Positions 34,709 through 43,130 of a DNA stretch of 64,000 nucleotides are shown here, piece by piece. The DNA comes from an uncultured Verrucomicrobiota bacterium (GTDB lineage Bacteria > Verrucomicrobiota > Verrucomicrobiia > Limisphaerales > UBA9464). The notes below the pieces were generated by a model that was given only the letters and a program-made list of their open reading frames with translations, had not been told where the DNA came from and did not search any database. A program made the translations under genes and the position numbers. How positions within the stretch are numbered: the first letter of the stretch is position 1; the number at the start of each line of letters is the position of its first letter. The DNA lies in assembly GCA_903821635.1 (NCBI GenBank), contig CAIJLV010000138.1, positions 29,928 through 93,927 of the forward strand. The letters run 5' to 3'.

Positions 34709-35431
34709 ATGAAAATTACTGCTCTCGCTTGGTTCGGACTGGCGCTGCCTTTGGCGCTGGTGGCTGCCGAAAAAAGGCCGATTGATACCTCCAAGATACC
34801 GCTGCCGGTGCCGCGCAAGGTGGACTTCGTGAAGGAGGTTTATCCGATCTTTAAAGAAGCCTGCATCTCCTGCCACGGGCCGGAAAAGCAGAAGGGCAAA
34901 TACCGCATGGATTCAAAGGAAGCCGCGTTCAAGGACACGGACTACGGTCCGACCATTGTGCCCGGCAAGAGCGCGGAAAGCTCACTGATCCAGATGAGCT
35001 GCAATCTCATCGACGAGATGATGATGCCGCCGCCGAGCGACACCCCGGGCAAATCGGAGCCGCTTACCGGCGAACAAATCGGTATTTTGCGGGCGTGGAT
35101 CGACCAAGGTGCCGAGTGGGTGGCGGGGGCAGAGGGTTACGTGAAGCCGGTGACCTTTGCGGCGGACATTCAGCCAATTTTCCAGCAGGCGTGTGCGACT
35201 TGTCACGGGCTGGAAGCTCCGCAGGGTGAATTTGTCGCTACCCAACTGGCCGCTGTGCTCAAGGGTGGCAAAGCCTACGGCCGAGTGGTTATGCCCGGGG
35301 CGGTGAAGACGAGTTCGCTCATCACCATCATTTCCGGGCTCGATGAAGACCTGCCCCAGTCGGAGAAACACCGGCTTAAGCCCAAAGAAATCGAGTTGGT
35401 GAAAAAGTGGATTGAGCTGGGAGCAAAGTAA
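34709..35431 (+). CDS. Exported di-haem cytochrome c (planctomycete type)
   Basis: A 240-residue protein from ATG 34709 with signal peptide MKITALAWFGLALPLALVAA. Two c-type haem motifs are visible: CISCH at residues 52-56 and CATCH at 162-166. Each lies in the context 'V.PIF...C..CHG', the PF07635 planctomycete cytochrome domain. Candidate distal Met ligands are in MMMPPPS and VVMPGAV. It is probably a periplasmic electron carrier. These domains are usually fused to larger dehydrogenase-like proteins; here it stands alone. Confidence 0.9.
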   Translation: MKITALAWFGLALPLALVAAEKRPIDTSKIPLPVPRKVDFVKEVYPIFKEACISCHGPEKQKGKYRMDSKEAAFKDTDYGPTIVPGKSAESSLIQMSCNLIDEMMMPPPSDTPGKSEPLTGEQIGILRAWIDQGAEWVAGAEGYVKPVTFAADIQPIFQQACATCHGLEAPQGEFVATQLAAVLKGGKAYGRVVMPGAVKTSSLITIISGLDEDLPQSEKHRLKPKEIELVKKWIELGAK

Positions 35432-35480
35432 GCTCGCGCCACGTGTGTTCGCGGTTGAGCCAGTTTGCCAGAGGGACCAT

Positions 35481-36743
35481 TTACCGGCCGGCCGGGCGCC
35501 GCTCGCTTGCTGACTGAAAGGCGGCGACGGCATTGGCGATGCCATCTTCGCGATTCAGCTTTTGCGACAGCGTGCTGACCCGTTGTCTCAAACCGGCCTC
35601 GGCGACTGCTGAATTCAGCGCCTTAATCAGGCGTTCTGTGGTCAGCTTCAATCTTGGGATCGGTTTGGGGGCCGCCCCGAGGGAATAAAGTCGGCTGGCC
35701 CAGAAGGATTGTTCGCCTGAGTAGGGCACGGCGACTGAGGGCACGCCGGCACGGATGGCCTCTGACATCGTGCCCGCGCCCGAGTGGTGAATGATGGCTT
35801 TGGCTCGCCGTAGCAACCAAGGCAGCGGAACCCAGTCGGCCCGGAATACATTGGGCGGCACGGGGCTGGAACCGCCGGAAGACCAACCGGAGAGAATCAC
35901 GGCTCTTTCACCCGTGGCAGCGAGCGCGGCGAGGAGCATGCGCTCCAGTCCGGCCGGGTCCGGGTCAATCAAACTCCCGAATCCAATGACGACCGGGGGC
36001 GGGCCGCTCTCCAAAAACTGCTTCAGGGCTGGCGGGGGATCGAAGTGTCCCGCCAAGTCAAAAAACCAAAACCCAGTCACATGCAGTTGTGCTGCCCAGT
36101 CGGCCGGTTGGGGAATGACTAGGGGGCTGTAGCCATAGAGGTGCAGCACTTTGCGGTCGCGGAGTAATTGACCCTGGCCGCCAAACGGCACGGGCGGAAG
36201 CCCGAGTTGTCGGCGCCATTGGTTGACCCAAATCCGGTCGGGCTGCCAGAACAGTTGCTCAATCGCGAAATGGGAGAGTCGATTAACGGGCCAAGTCCAC
36301 GAACGGCGCAGCCGAGAGAGGTGGTGGGGCGTGCTGCCGGTGGGCTGCGTCGGATAAAGGGCCAACACGCCCGAAGGGATGCCGACGGACTCGGCGGCGT
36401 GTTGGAATGTCCCGATGGACGACAACACGAAATCGTGGCCGCGACAGAGTTCGACCTGGCGGGCCAAGTCCTCAGCCGCCGGCGGTTGGCGCCGGAACAA
36501 GTGCTTGAAGAGCCTTAGTCCCGCGGATTTGCCGATGGTTCCACGTTGGACATCACCCATGATTTCCCGGGGGTCTTTGCCCTCCATCGGAAGGAGCTCA
36601 AGCCCTGCCTTTTCTACCAGCGGCGCGAAAATGCGATGGGTTGAAAAATGGATTTCATGACCTGCCTGTTGCAGGCCGCGGGCGAGGGCAACGGCGGGCT
36701 GCACATCTCCGTGGGTGCCGACGGAACTGACTAGAATACGCAT
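35481..36743 (-). CDS. GT1-family (UDP-glycosyltransferase-like) glycosyltransferase
   Basis: A 420-residue GT-B fold protein. The N-terminus MRILVSSVGTHGDVQPAVALARGLQQAGHEI is the acceptor-domain start seen in sterol or lipid glucosyltransferases and MGT-type enzymes. The C-terminal donor-binding signature is IIHHSGAGTMSEAIRAGVPSVAVPYSGEQSFWASRLYSLGAAPKPI. It transfers a sugar to a lipid or small molecule. It begins 33 bases after pheT on the minus strand. Confidence 0.92.
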   Translation of the reverse strand: MRILVSSVGTHGDVQPAVALARGLQQAGHEIHFSTHRIFAPLVEKAGLELLPMEGKDPREIMGDVQRGTIGKSAGLRLFKHLFRRQPPAAEDLARQVELCRGHDFVLSSIGTFQHAAESVGIPSGVLALYPTQPTGSTPHHLSRLRRSWTWPVNRLSHFAIEQLFWQPDRIWVNQWRRQLGLPPVPFGGQGQLLRDRKVLHLYGYSPLVIPQPADWAAQLHVTGFWFFDLAGHFDPPPALKQFLESGPPPVVIGFGSLIDPDPAGLERMLLAALAATGERAVILSGWSSGGSSPVPPNVFRADWVPLPWLLRRAKAIIHHSGAGTMSEAIRAGVPSVAVPYSGEQSFWASRLYSLGAAPKPIPRLKLTTERLIKALNSAVAEAGLRQRVSTLSQKLNREDGIANAVAAFQSASERRPAGR

Positions 36744-36776
36744 CGTGAAGCTGAAATTTGCCTCGCCCGGAGGGGT

Positions 36777-39251
36777 TCATTCGCGCACGGCTGCGGCGAG
36801 GCGGTTCTTTAATTCCTGAAGTAATTTGGCTTGGGCGGCATTGACCTCATCGTCCTTGAGTGTTCGGTCCGCCGCGCGATAAGTGAAGGCGTAGGCGAGG
36901 CTTTTTTGACCTTCCGGCACTTGTTTGCCGCGGAACACATCGAAGAGTTCCACGGTGTCGAGGTTGGCTGGTTTGGTCTGGCGCACGACTTGGAGCACGG
37001 CCTCATGAGTGGTGGTTTCCGGCACCAGCAGGGCCACGTCGCGTCGGCTGGAGGGGAATTGCGGCAACGGCTTGAACGACTTGGTGGCGTTGCGGCGGGC
37101 GAGTAGTTGGTCGAGATCCAGTTCGGCCAGCAACACGGCGTCGCGCAGGTCATGGTGTTTGGCGAGTGCGGGCAGGAGTTGCCCGAGCTGACCCAGATAA
37201 AGTTTGCCGCCGAGCGCGAGCGTGGCGGATTCAAGGAACAGGGCCGAGCTTTCGGCGCGTTGGGCGTAGCTCACGCCTCTCAGCCCGAGGGCTTCGATGA
37301 GTTCCTCGACGATTCCCTTGAGGTCGAAGAGGTCGCATTTGGCGTCCCGTTCCGCGCCGGCCCAAAAGCCGGGATTGCGGGCGCCGGTAAGGGCGATGGC
37401 CACGCGCCAGCCCTCCTTGGGTTGCCCCTTTTGGTGGGTGAAGACGCGGCCGATCTCGAAGAGCTGCACGTCGCTGCACTTGCGCGTAAAGTTGTGCCCC
37501 AGCGTGGCGAGTAGGCCGGGAAGAAGGGACGGGCGCAGGGCGTTCATGTCGCTGCTCAAGGGGTTGGCGAGCAGCACGATGTCCGCCGTTGCGGTTTTGG
37601 CCGCCGCATCGTTGATCAGGGTTTGACTCTGAGCTTCATTCAGCCCGAGGCCGGACAGAATCCGGCGAACTTCGGCGAACTGATCGTAAACTGGGTCGAA
37701 CGGATGGGCTCCGACGGCGCCGCGCGGGGCGGTCGAAGGAATCTTGTCCACGCCATAGAGGCGGGCGATTTCCTCGATCAAATCGACTTCGCGTTTCAGG
37801 TCCACCCGCCAAGAGGGAATTTCCCAAACAGAGGTGCGGGTGTTCGCTTCGGCAGAAACTAATTTCAGCCCTAGGCTGGTCAGCATGGCCGACTGCTGTT
37901 CGGCGGGAAGGCTTACTCCCAGCAGGGCATCGCTCTTTTCGTGGCGGAGCGAAATCTGCTTCACCTGAGCTGATTCGGGATACGCTTCGACGACGCCTTC
38001 GACCAGCGCGCCACCGGCAGTTTCGAGGATGAGCTGAGCACAGCGGCGGCTCGCTTGCTCGCACGCGTTGATATCCGCACCGCGTTCGAACCGGTAACTG
38101 GCATCGGTGCGCAGCCCAAGGGTTTTGCTGGTGCGGCGAATGTTGGTCGGCGTGAAGTAGGCGGACTCGATGAGCACATCGACCGTGGCCGCATTGATCT
38201 CGGTGTTTTGGCCTCCCATCACGCCCGCGAGGGCAATCGCTTGGTGTGCGTCGGCGATCAACAGGTGCTCGGAAGAGAGGGTGTGTTCCTTGCCGTCCAG
38301 CGTGACAAATTTTTCTCCGGCGGCGGCCCGGCGAACGACGATGTTAGGGCGATTAGTCGTTCCGGTATCGGCGGCTTGGAAGGCGGTCCCGCCGAGGAGG
38401 TGGTAGTCAAAGGTGTGGAGCGGTTGCCCAGTCTCCAGCATTACGAAATTGGAGACATCCACCACGTTGTTGATGCTCCGCAGGCCGACCTTTTCCAAAG
38501 CTGACCGCAGCCAATTAGGGCTCGGCCCGACTTTTACCCCGCGGACGATTCGGGCGGTGTAGCGCGGGCACAAGTCCGGAGCAGCGAGTTCAATCCCCAC
38601 CAAGGCGGACGCTTTTTCCGCCGCAATCGGGCATTCGGTGCCCGGCGTTTTCAATGGGCTCCCGGTCACGGCTGCGATCTCGCGGGCAATGCCGATGACG
38701 CTGTTGAGGTCCGGCCGGTTCGGGGTGACTTCGAGGTCATAGACCACGTCGCTGCCGCTGCGGCCGAGGTATTCGGCGAAGGGTTGGCCCACTTGGGCGT
38801 CCTCCCGCAGGATTAGTAGTCCGTCTTCCCTCCGGTGGCCGATCGATTCCGGGTCGAGACCGAGTTCCTCGTGGGAACACAGCATGCCGTGTGACTCGAC
38901 GCCGCGAATTTTGCCCACCTTGATGGTGAACGGCTCTGGGGCGCCCGGCTTCAGCGGCAGGGAGGCTCCGGGGAGGATCAAGGGCACTTTGTCGCCGGCC
39001 TTGAAATTCTGCGCCCCGCAGACGATCTGGCGTTCACACTGACCGTCGTGGACCCGGCAGACGGAGAGTTTGTCCGCGTTAGGATGTTTGTCCCGGGTGA
39101 TCACTTGTGCGACCACCAAACCGGCGAATTCACCGCCGAGTTGGGTGACGCCTTCGACCTCTAGGCCGAGCATAGTGAGCCGCTCGGTGAGTTCTTCGGC
39201 CGACCAGGTGAATTCGACGTATTGTTTGAGCCAGTTGAGAGTGACCTTCAT
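36777..39251 (-). CDS. pheT: Phenylalanine--tRNA ligase beta subunit
   Basis: An 824-residue protein. It starts MKVTLNWLKQYVEF and has the tRNA-binding OB domain (AQVITRDKHPNADKLSVCRVHDG, about residues 49-70). The B3/4 editing region (DVVYDLEVTPNRPDLNSVIGIAREIAAVTG), the B5 domain, the core (DLIEEIARLYGVDKIP) and the C-terminal ferredoxin-fold anticodon-binding domain (FPSSRRDVALLVPE) are all present. With PheS it charges tRNA-Phe. A secreted-phosphatase gene unusually separates it from pheS. Confidence 0.97.
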   Translation of the reverse strand: MKVTLNWLKQYVEFTWSAEELTERLTMLGLEVEGVTQLGGEFAGLVVAQVITRDKHPNADKLSVCRVHDGQCERQIVCGAQNFKAGDKVPLILPGASLPLKPGAPEPFTIKVGKIRGVESHGMLCSHEELGLDPESIGHRREDGLLILREDAQVGQPFAEYLGRSGSDVVYDLEVTPNRPDLNSVIGIAREIAAVTGSPLKTPGTECPIAAEKASALVGIELAAPDLCPRYTARIVRGVKVGPSPNWLRSALEKVGLRSINNVVDVSNFVMLETGQPLHTFDYHLLGGTAFQAADTGTTNRPNIVVRRAAAGEKFVTLDGKEHTLSSEHLLIADAHQAIALAGVMGGQNTEINAATVDVLIESAYFTPTNIRRTSKTLGLRTDASYRFERGADINACEQASRRCAQLILETAGGALVEGVVEAYPESAQVKQISLRHEKSDALLGVSLPAEQQSAMLTSLGLKLVSAEANTRTSVWEIPSWRVDLKREVDLIEEIARLYGVDKIPSTAPRGAVGAHPFDPVYDQFAEVRRILSGLGLNEAQSQTLINDAAAKTATADIVLLANPLSSDMNALRPSLLPGLLATLGHNFTRKCSDVQLFEIGRVFTHQKGQPKEGWRVAIALTGARNPGFWAGAERDAKCDLFDLKGIVEELIEALGLRGVSYAQRAESSALFLESATLALGGKLYLGQLGQLLPALAKHHDLRDAVLLAELDLDQLLARRNATKSFKPLPQFPSSRRDVALLVPETTTHEAVLQVVRQTKPANLDTVELFDVFRGKQVPEGQKSLAYAFTYRAADRTLKDDEVNAAQAKLLQELKNRLAAAVRE

Positions 39252-39293
39252 GAACGCGGAAACGGGGGTGAACAGGGTTTATTGACGAACGAA

Positions 39294-40397
39294 TCAGGGC
39301 TTAATAACGCCAGGCACGGGGCTGGCGGCTTGCGGAAAGGCCCGGGGAAAATCCTCGCCCAACAAGGCGGCGACCGTGGCGGCGACTTGGGCTTGCTTCA
39401 CGAGCGGGGTTTGGCTGCGCTCGCCCAAGGCCGGGGTATCGGGTCCAAGCACCGCCAACCACATGTAGGACGACTCGGCGATCTCCCGGCCGTGATTTTT
39501 CCATGCGATCGGGGTCGGGCCGCGCCCGTGATCCGTCGTGATGACAAAGGTCGTGGAATCGCGGTATTCAGGCTGGGCTTGGCAGCGGTTCCACAAATCG
39601 CCGAGGAAGCGGTCGAAGTTGTGGGCGGAGCGCAGGTAGCGTTCGCCTTGGCCCTCATGCGCCCAGTCATCGGTTTCGCCGTAGGAGACGAAGAGTGCGC
39701 GTGGTTTCAATTCGCGGAGGGCGTGTTTGGCGGCGTAACCGACAAAGGTGTCGAGCAGCACTCCGGACCAGATGGTTCGGCCGTGTTCGACCATTTCGGT
39801 CAACGCTTCCGGCACGGGCAGACGTTGGGTTCCCGGCGGCACCTCGAAGCCGCTCCAGATGGGAAAGCCGGCGCGGGGAGCGTTGAGAATCCAAGGCAGC
39901 ACATCCCAGTTCACCACGGCCGCCACGCGCCCGCGGAAGTCGGCTTTTGAATTGAGCCATTCAAAGACGTTGGTGTTGGCGTTCAGCACCTTGTCGTTGC
40001 TGTCGATCTTTGGGTCGGGATAGCCCGTCAGGAATTCATTGTAACCGGGATAGGAAAAATTCCGACCGTTGCTGACCCGCACTTCGCTGCCCTTGGTGCG
40101 ATTGCCCCAAAGCTGCCCCGATTGAGCCACTTTGCCCCAGAGAAACGGCAACAACACTTCGCGGCGGGCTTCCGGGGTAGCGCGCCAGAATTCCTTTCGT
40201 AGCGCGTTGGTGTTGCCCACGTTACCAAACTCCTTGCTCAACAGGAGTTCGTCCGCGCCTTGGAAGACTTCCTGCCAGCGCAGTCCGTCAGTCGTGATCA
40301 GGACGACATTGCGGGTCTTGAGGTCGGCGGCCGAGCCCGTCGTTGCAGCCCACCCCAGCAGGGCTAGGCACCAAGTGCTAAATGTGAGGAGCTTCAT
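39294..40397 (-). CDS. Exported alkaline-phosphatase-superfamily protein
   Basis: A 367-residue protein with a cleavable signal (MKLLTFSTWCLALLGWAATTGSAA). The N-terminal metal motif is NVVLITTDGLRWQEVFQGAD. FSYPGYNEFLTGYPD holds the likely nucleophile region, and the C-terminal metal sites are SYGETDDWAHEGQ and FVITTDHGRG. These fit type I phosphodiesterase, nucleotide pyrophosphatase or sulfatase-like enzymes. It is inserted between pheS and pheT with gaps of 12 and 42 bases, so it is probably co-transcribed with them. Confidence 0.87.
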   Translation of the reverse strand: MKLLTFSTWCLALLGWAATTGSAADLKTRNVVLITTDGLRWQEVFQGADELLLSKEFGNVGNTNALRKEFWRATPEARREVLLPFLWGKVAQSGQLWGNRTKGSEVRVSNGRNFSYPGYNEFLTGYPDPKIDSNDKVLNANTNVFEWLNSKADFRGRVAAVVNWDVLPWILNAPRAGFPIWSGFEVPPGTQRLPVPEALTEMVEHGRTIWSGVLLDTFVGYAAKHALRELKPRALFVSYGETDDWAHEGQGERYLRSAHNFDRFLGDLWNRCQAQPEYRDSTTFVITTDHGRGPTPIAWKNHGREIAESSYMWLAVLGPDTPALGERSQTPLVKQAQVAATVAALLGEDFPRAFPQAASPVPGVIKP

Positions 40398-40409
40398 GGA
40401 AAGTCGGGA

Positions 40410-41414
40410 TCAGAACTGCTTTAAAAACCGCACGTCGTTCTCGTAGAAGAGGCGGATGTCGGTAATGCCGTAACGGAGCATAGCGATACGCTCGATACCG
40501 AAACCGAAGGCCCAGCCGCTCCACACCTCGGGATCATAGCCCACGTTTTCAAAGACTTGCGGATGAACCATCCCGCAGCCGGCAATTTCCAACCAGTCCT
40601 TGCCCAGCTTCTTCACCAGAGCGTTGGTAAAATCGATCTCCAAGCTAGGTTCGGTGTAGCTGAAATAGTGCGGTCGGAAGCGTAGTTTAACGTCGTTGCC
40701 GAGCAGTTCCTTGAACACGGCTTCGACGGTGCCCTTGAGGTCGCCGACGGTGACGTTTCGGTCCACGTAGAGGCCTTCGATTTGGTTGAAGGTCGGGTTG
40801 TGCGTCGCGTCGGCGTTGTCCCGGCGATACACGCGTCCCGGCACGATGAGGCGAATCGGTGGGGGCTGCGACTTCATCACCCGGATCTGCACTGAACTCG
40901 TGTGGGTCCGCAGCAGCGGTTTGCCCGGTGCGTCGACGAAGAAGGTGTCTTGCGAGTCCCGCGCCGGGTGATCTGCTGGCGTGTTCAGCGCGTCGAAACA
41001 ATGATACTCGTCCTCAATTTCTGGTCCGTCTGCGACCACAAAGCCGAGCCGGCGGAACGCCTTCACAATGTCATCCGTCACCTGCGTGAGCGGATGGAGC
41101 TTGCCCAGAGAGCGGCGCCGGCCAGGTAGGGTGAAGTCGGTCGGCTCTTTCGGCAGCGCCGCCCGGAGTTCAAGCTCGGCCCGCTTTTCAGCAATGGCCG
41201 CTTCAAGTTCCTGTTTGACGGCGTTGATGGCCTTGCCGGCGATGGGGCGCACATCCTTGGCCAAGGAGCCAAGCTCCTTCATCAAGGCGGTGAACTGACC
41301 TTCGCCGCCTAGATAGGAGCCTTTGGCGCGCTCCAAAGACGGTAATTCCTGCGCGGCGCGCAGTTCGATGAGCGCGGCCTGTTTGACGGACTCGATGCGT
41401 TCGAGCAGAGACAT
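40410..41414 (-). CDS. pheS: Phenylalanine--tRNA ligase alpha subunit
   Basis: A 334-residue class II synthetase subunit. An N-terminal coiled coil (about residues 1-90) is followed by GKLHPLTQVTDDIVKAFRRLGF (motif 1 region), DTFFVDAPGKPLLRTHTSSVQIRVM, GRVYRRDNADATHNPTFNQIEGLYVD (motif 2), RPHYFSYTEPSLEIDF and the C-terminal WAFGFGIERIAMLRYGI (motif 3). It forms the alpha2beta2 enzyme with PheT. It is first in the pheS-phosphatase-pheT order. Confidence 0.97.
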   Translation of the reverse strand: MSLLERIESVKQAALIELRAAQELPSLERAKGSYLGGEGQFTALMKELGSLAKDVRPIAGKAINAVKQELEAAIAEKRAELELRAALPKEPTDFTLPGRRRSLGKLHPLTQVTDDIVKAFRRLGFVVADGPEIEDEYHCFDALNTPADHPARDSQDTFFVDAPGKPLLRTHTSSVQIRVMKSQPPPIRLIVPGRVYRRDNADATHNPTFNQIEGLYVDRNVTVGDLKGTVEAVFKELLGNDVKLRFRPHYFSYTEPSLEIDFTNALVKKLGKDWLEIAGCGMVHPQVFENVGYDPEVWSGWAFGFGIERIAMLRYGITDIRLFYENDVRFLKQF

Positions 41415-41620
41415 GAAGGGGAGAATCTGTCAGCTGCTGCCGGGAATCCAGCCGGGAAAAGCCGGGTTTTTGGGCGGGCCTGACGACCAATACCCGCACG
41501 GTTCGGCGGGCAAGTGGCCGTTTACGTCGGTTGCCGGCTGCCTGCGCGGATCGGAGTTGGGGCAAATCCAACCCGAGCAATCAGGGAGGCAAAAGCCAGT
41601 CCGCCAGCGGGGCGCAAAAA

Positions 41621-42031
41621 TCACGCCGCTCGCCCCAGTCCGTGGTGGGTGATTTTGGTAAGTTGCCCCGCGGCGTCATACGTCCGCCACTCGCCGACCT
41701 TGGTTTCGCCGGCATACTCCCCCTCGTCATAGAGGGCACCGCTGGGATGATATCGTTTCCAGCGGCCGACCCGCGTCTCATGGGTGAACGCCCCAGTCTG
41801 CATCAACTGTCCATGCTCGCGATACCACTGCCATTCACCGTCCATGCGCCCTTGAGCATAGCGACCGGTGGCTTTCAGCCGTCCGTTGCGCAGATAAAAT
41901 TTCCAAACCCCAACTTTTTCGCCGGCACTGTATTCGCCTTCAGCGGCCAGTTTGCCATCGGTAAAAAACTCCCGAGTCGGGCCATGTTTGACCTCGGTCG
42001 AAGCCGTTTTTTTGGCGGGAGCGGTTTTCAA
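41621..42031 (-). CDS. MORN-like repeat protein (YwqK family)
   Basis: A 136-residue protein made of about five short repeats of the type 'G.W..Y...G.L...G.Y..G': REFFTDGKLAAEGEYSAGEKVGVWKFY, RNGRLKATGRYAQGRMDGEWQWY, REHGQLMQTGAFTHETRVGRWKRYH, and PSGALYDEGEYAGETKVGEWRTY. These are antitoxin/MORN-2 (YwqK) repeats. No signal peptide; Lys-rich N-terminus. The function of such small repeat proteins is unclear. Confidence 0.82.
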   Translation of the reverse strand: MKTAPAKKTASTEVKHGPTREFFTDGKLAAEGEYSAGEKVGVWKFYLRNGRLKATGRYAQGRMDGEWQWYREHGQLMQTGAFTHETRVGRWKRYHPSGALYDEGEYAGETKVGEWRTYDAAGQLTKITHHGLGRAA

Positions 42032-42053
42032 GGTGGTGGGAGTCCTAGGTGGA

Positions 42054-43106
42054 TCAAGGAACGCTGATCGCCCGATAAATTCGCGCCGCGGCGTCCTTGG
42101 CGCTGGCGTCTTGGATGTCTACGTAGGCGTCTGGACTTTGTGCCCGGCCGTGGCCGACCGGGAACCAAGAGGCGCCGTCGGTCGAGGCTTCGAGCTGATA
42201 CTTGACGCCGGGTTCGCCCAGCACCCGGATAACGAAAGCCCCGCTCGGCTGGATCAGGCCGATCACTTCCAGCGTGGGGGGGATTTCTTCCAACGGTGTG
42301 GCGACGAGTCGGTAGTCGTCAAAAAGCATGAAGTTGTCACCTGGATTGCCGGGTTCGCGGATCAGCCAGACGGCGTCCACATCGCCGAGCGTGCGCGCCG
42401 AATTTTTGGTCGTGATCGCCAACGCATTGACGATCACGGAACCATTGAGCTTGGCCGTCCAGAGGTTCCGCTGAAAGTTCAACTGCACCTCGAGGTCGAA
42501 CGGTTCCGCGTTTCGGAACAAGAACCCGCTGGGCCGCACGGGCGGCGCCTGCGTCGCGGTCCCGTCGTCGAGGATGGCGCTGATCTCCCGCGTTGCGTTG
42601 TCGAAATCCAAGCTGAACAAACGTTGCTCCGCGGCGTTGTAAAAGCTCCAACGGAAGGCGTCGGGGATCTGGCCGTCGGACGACGCCTCAATCTGGAACG
42701 CAACCGTAAATTGAACCACGGGCAGCACGTCGCCGACGGGGGCGAGATTGATCGGGTGCCAGACGTTGAAATCGGCCGTGGCGGCGGGCGCATTAAATCC
42801 AATGTAGGCGGTCTGGCCGTAGAAGCCGTCGGTTGGGCCAGGCAGGAGGCCGTTGCCGCCCAAGGCGACGGAGTTGCCCGCCAAATCCGTGGCGTAACCG
42901 ATCCAGCTACTTTGACCGGCTAGATCATTTTCTGCGCTAAACCCCTCGAACCGTTCAAACCCCGTTTCATAGAGCACCCGGGAGCCGACGGGCAGCTCGG
43001 CGGCGGCCAGTCCGAAGGAGGCCATCCACAGCGCCGCGAGCGCCGAACCGGTAGTGGTATTTGGCGCGGCGGGAGACTTGTTCGCCCGGGGAACCGGAGT
43101 CGTCAT
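42054..43106 (-). CDS. Secreted protein with lectin-like domain
   Basis: A 350-residue protein with an N-terminal signal region (TTTGSALAALWMASFGLAAA). The body looks like a concanavalin/LamG-type beta sandwich: LYETGFERFEGFSAENDLAGQSSWIGY, AYIGFNAPA, FDLEVQLNFQRNLWTAKLNGSVIVN, FMLFDDYRLV. A C-terminal 80-residue module (VIRVLGEPGVKYQLEASTDGASWFPVG) resembles verrucomicrobial surface-protein modules. The substrate or binding partner is unknown. It lies just upstream of the MORN-like gene on the same strand. Confidence 0.75.
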   Translation of the reverse strand: MTTPVPRANKSPAAPNTTTGSALAALWMASFGLAAAELPVGSRVLYETGFERFEGFSAENDLAGQSSWIGYATDLAGNSVALGGNGLLPGPTDGFYGQTAYIGFNAPAATADFNVWHPINLAPVGDVLPVVQFTVAFQIEASSDGQIPDAFRWSFYNAAEQRLFSLDFDNATREISAILDDGTATQAPPVRPSGFLFRNAEPFDLEVQLNFQRNLWTAKLNGSVIVNALAITTKNSARTLGDVDAVWLIREPGNPGDNFMLFDDYRLVATPLEEIPPTLEVIGLIQPSGAFVIRVLGEPGVKYQLEASTDGASWFPVGHGRAQSPDAYVDIQDASAKDAAARIYRAISVP

Positions 43107-43130
43107 TGGAAACGGTAGGATGGCCGGCGA

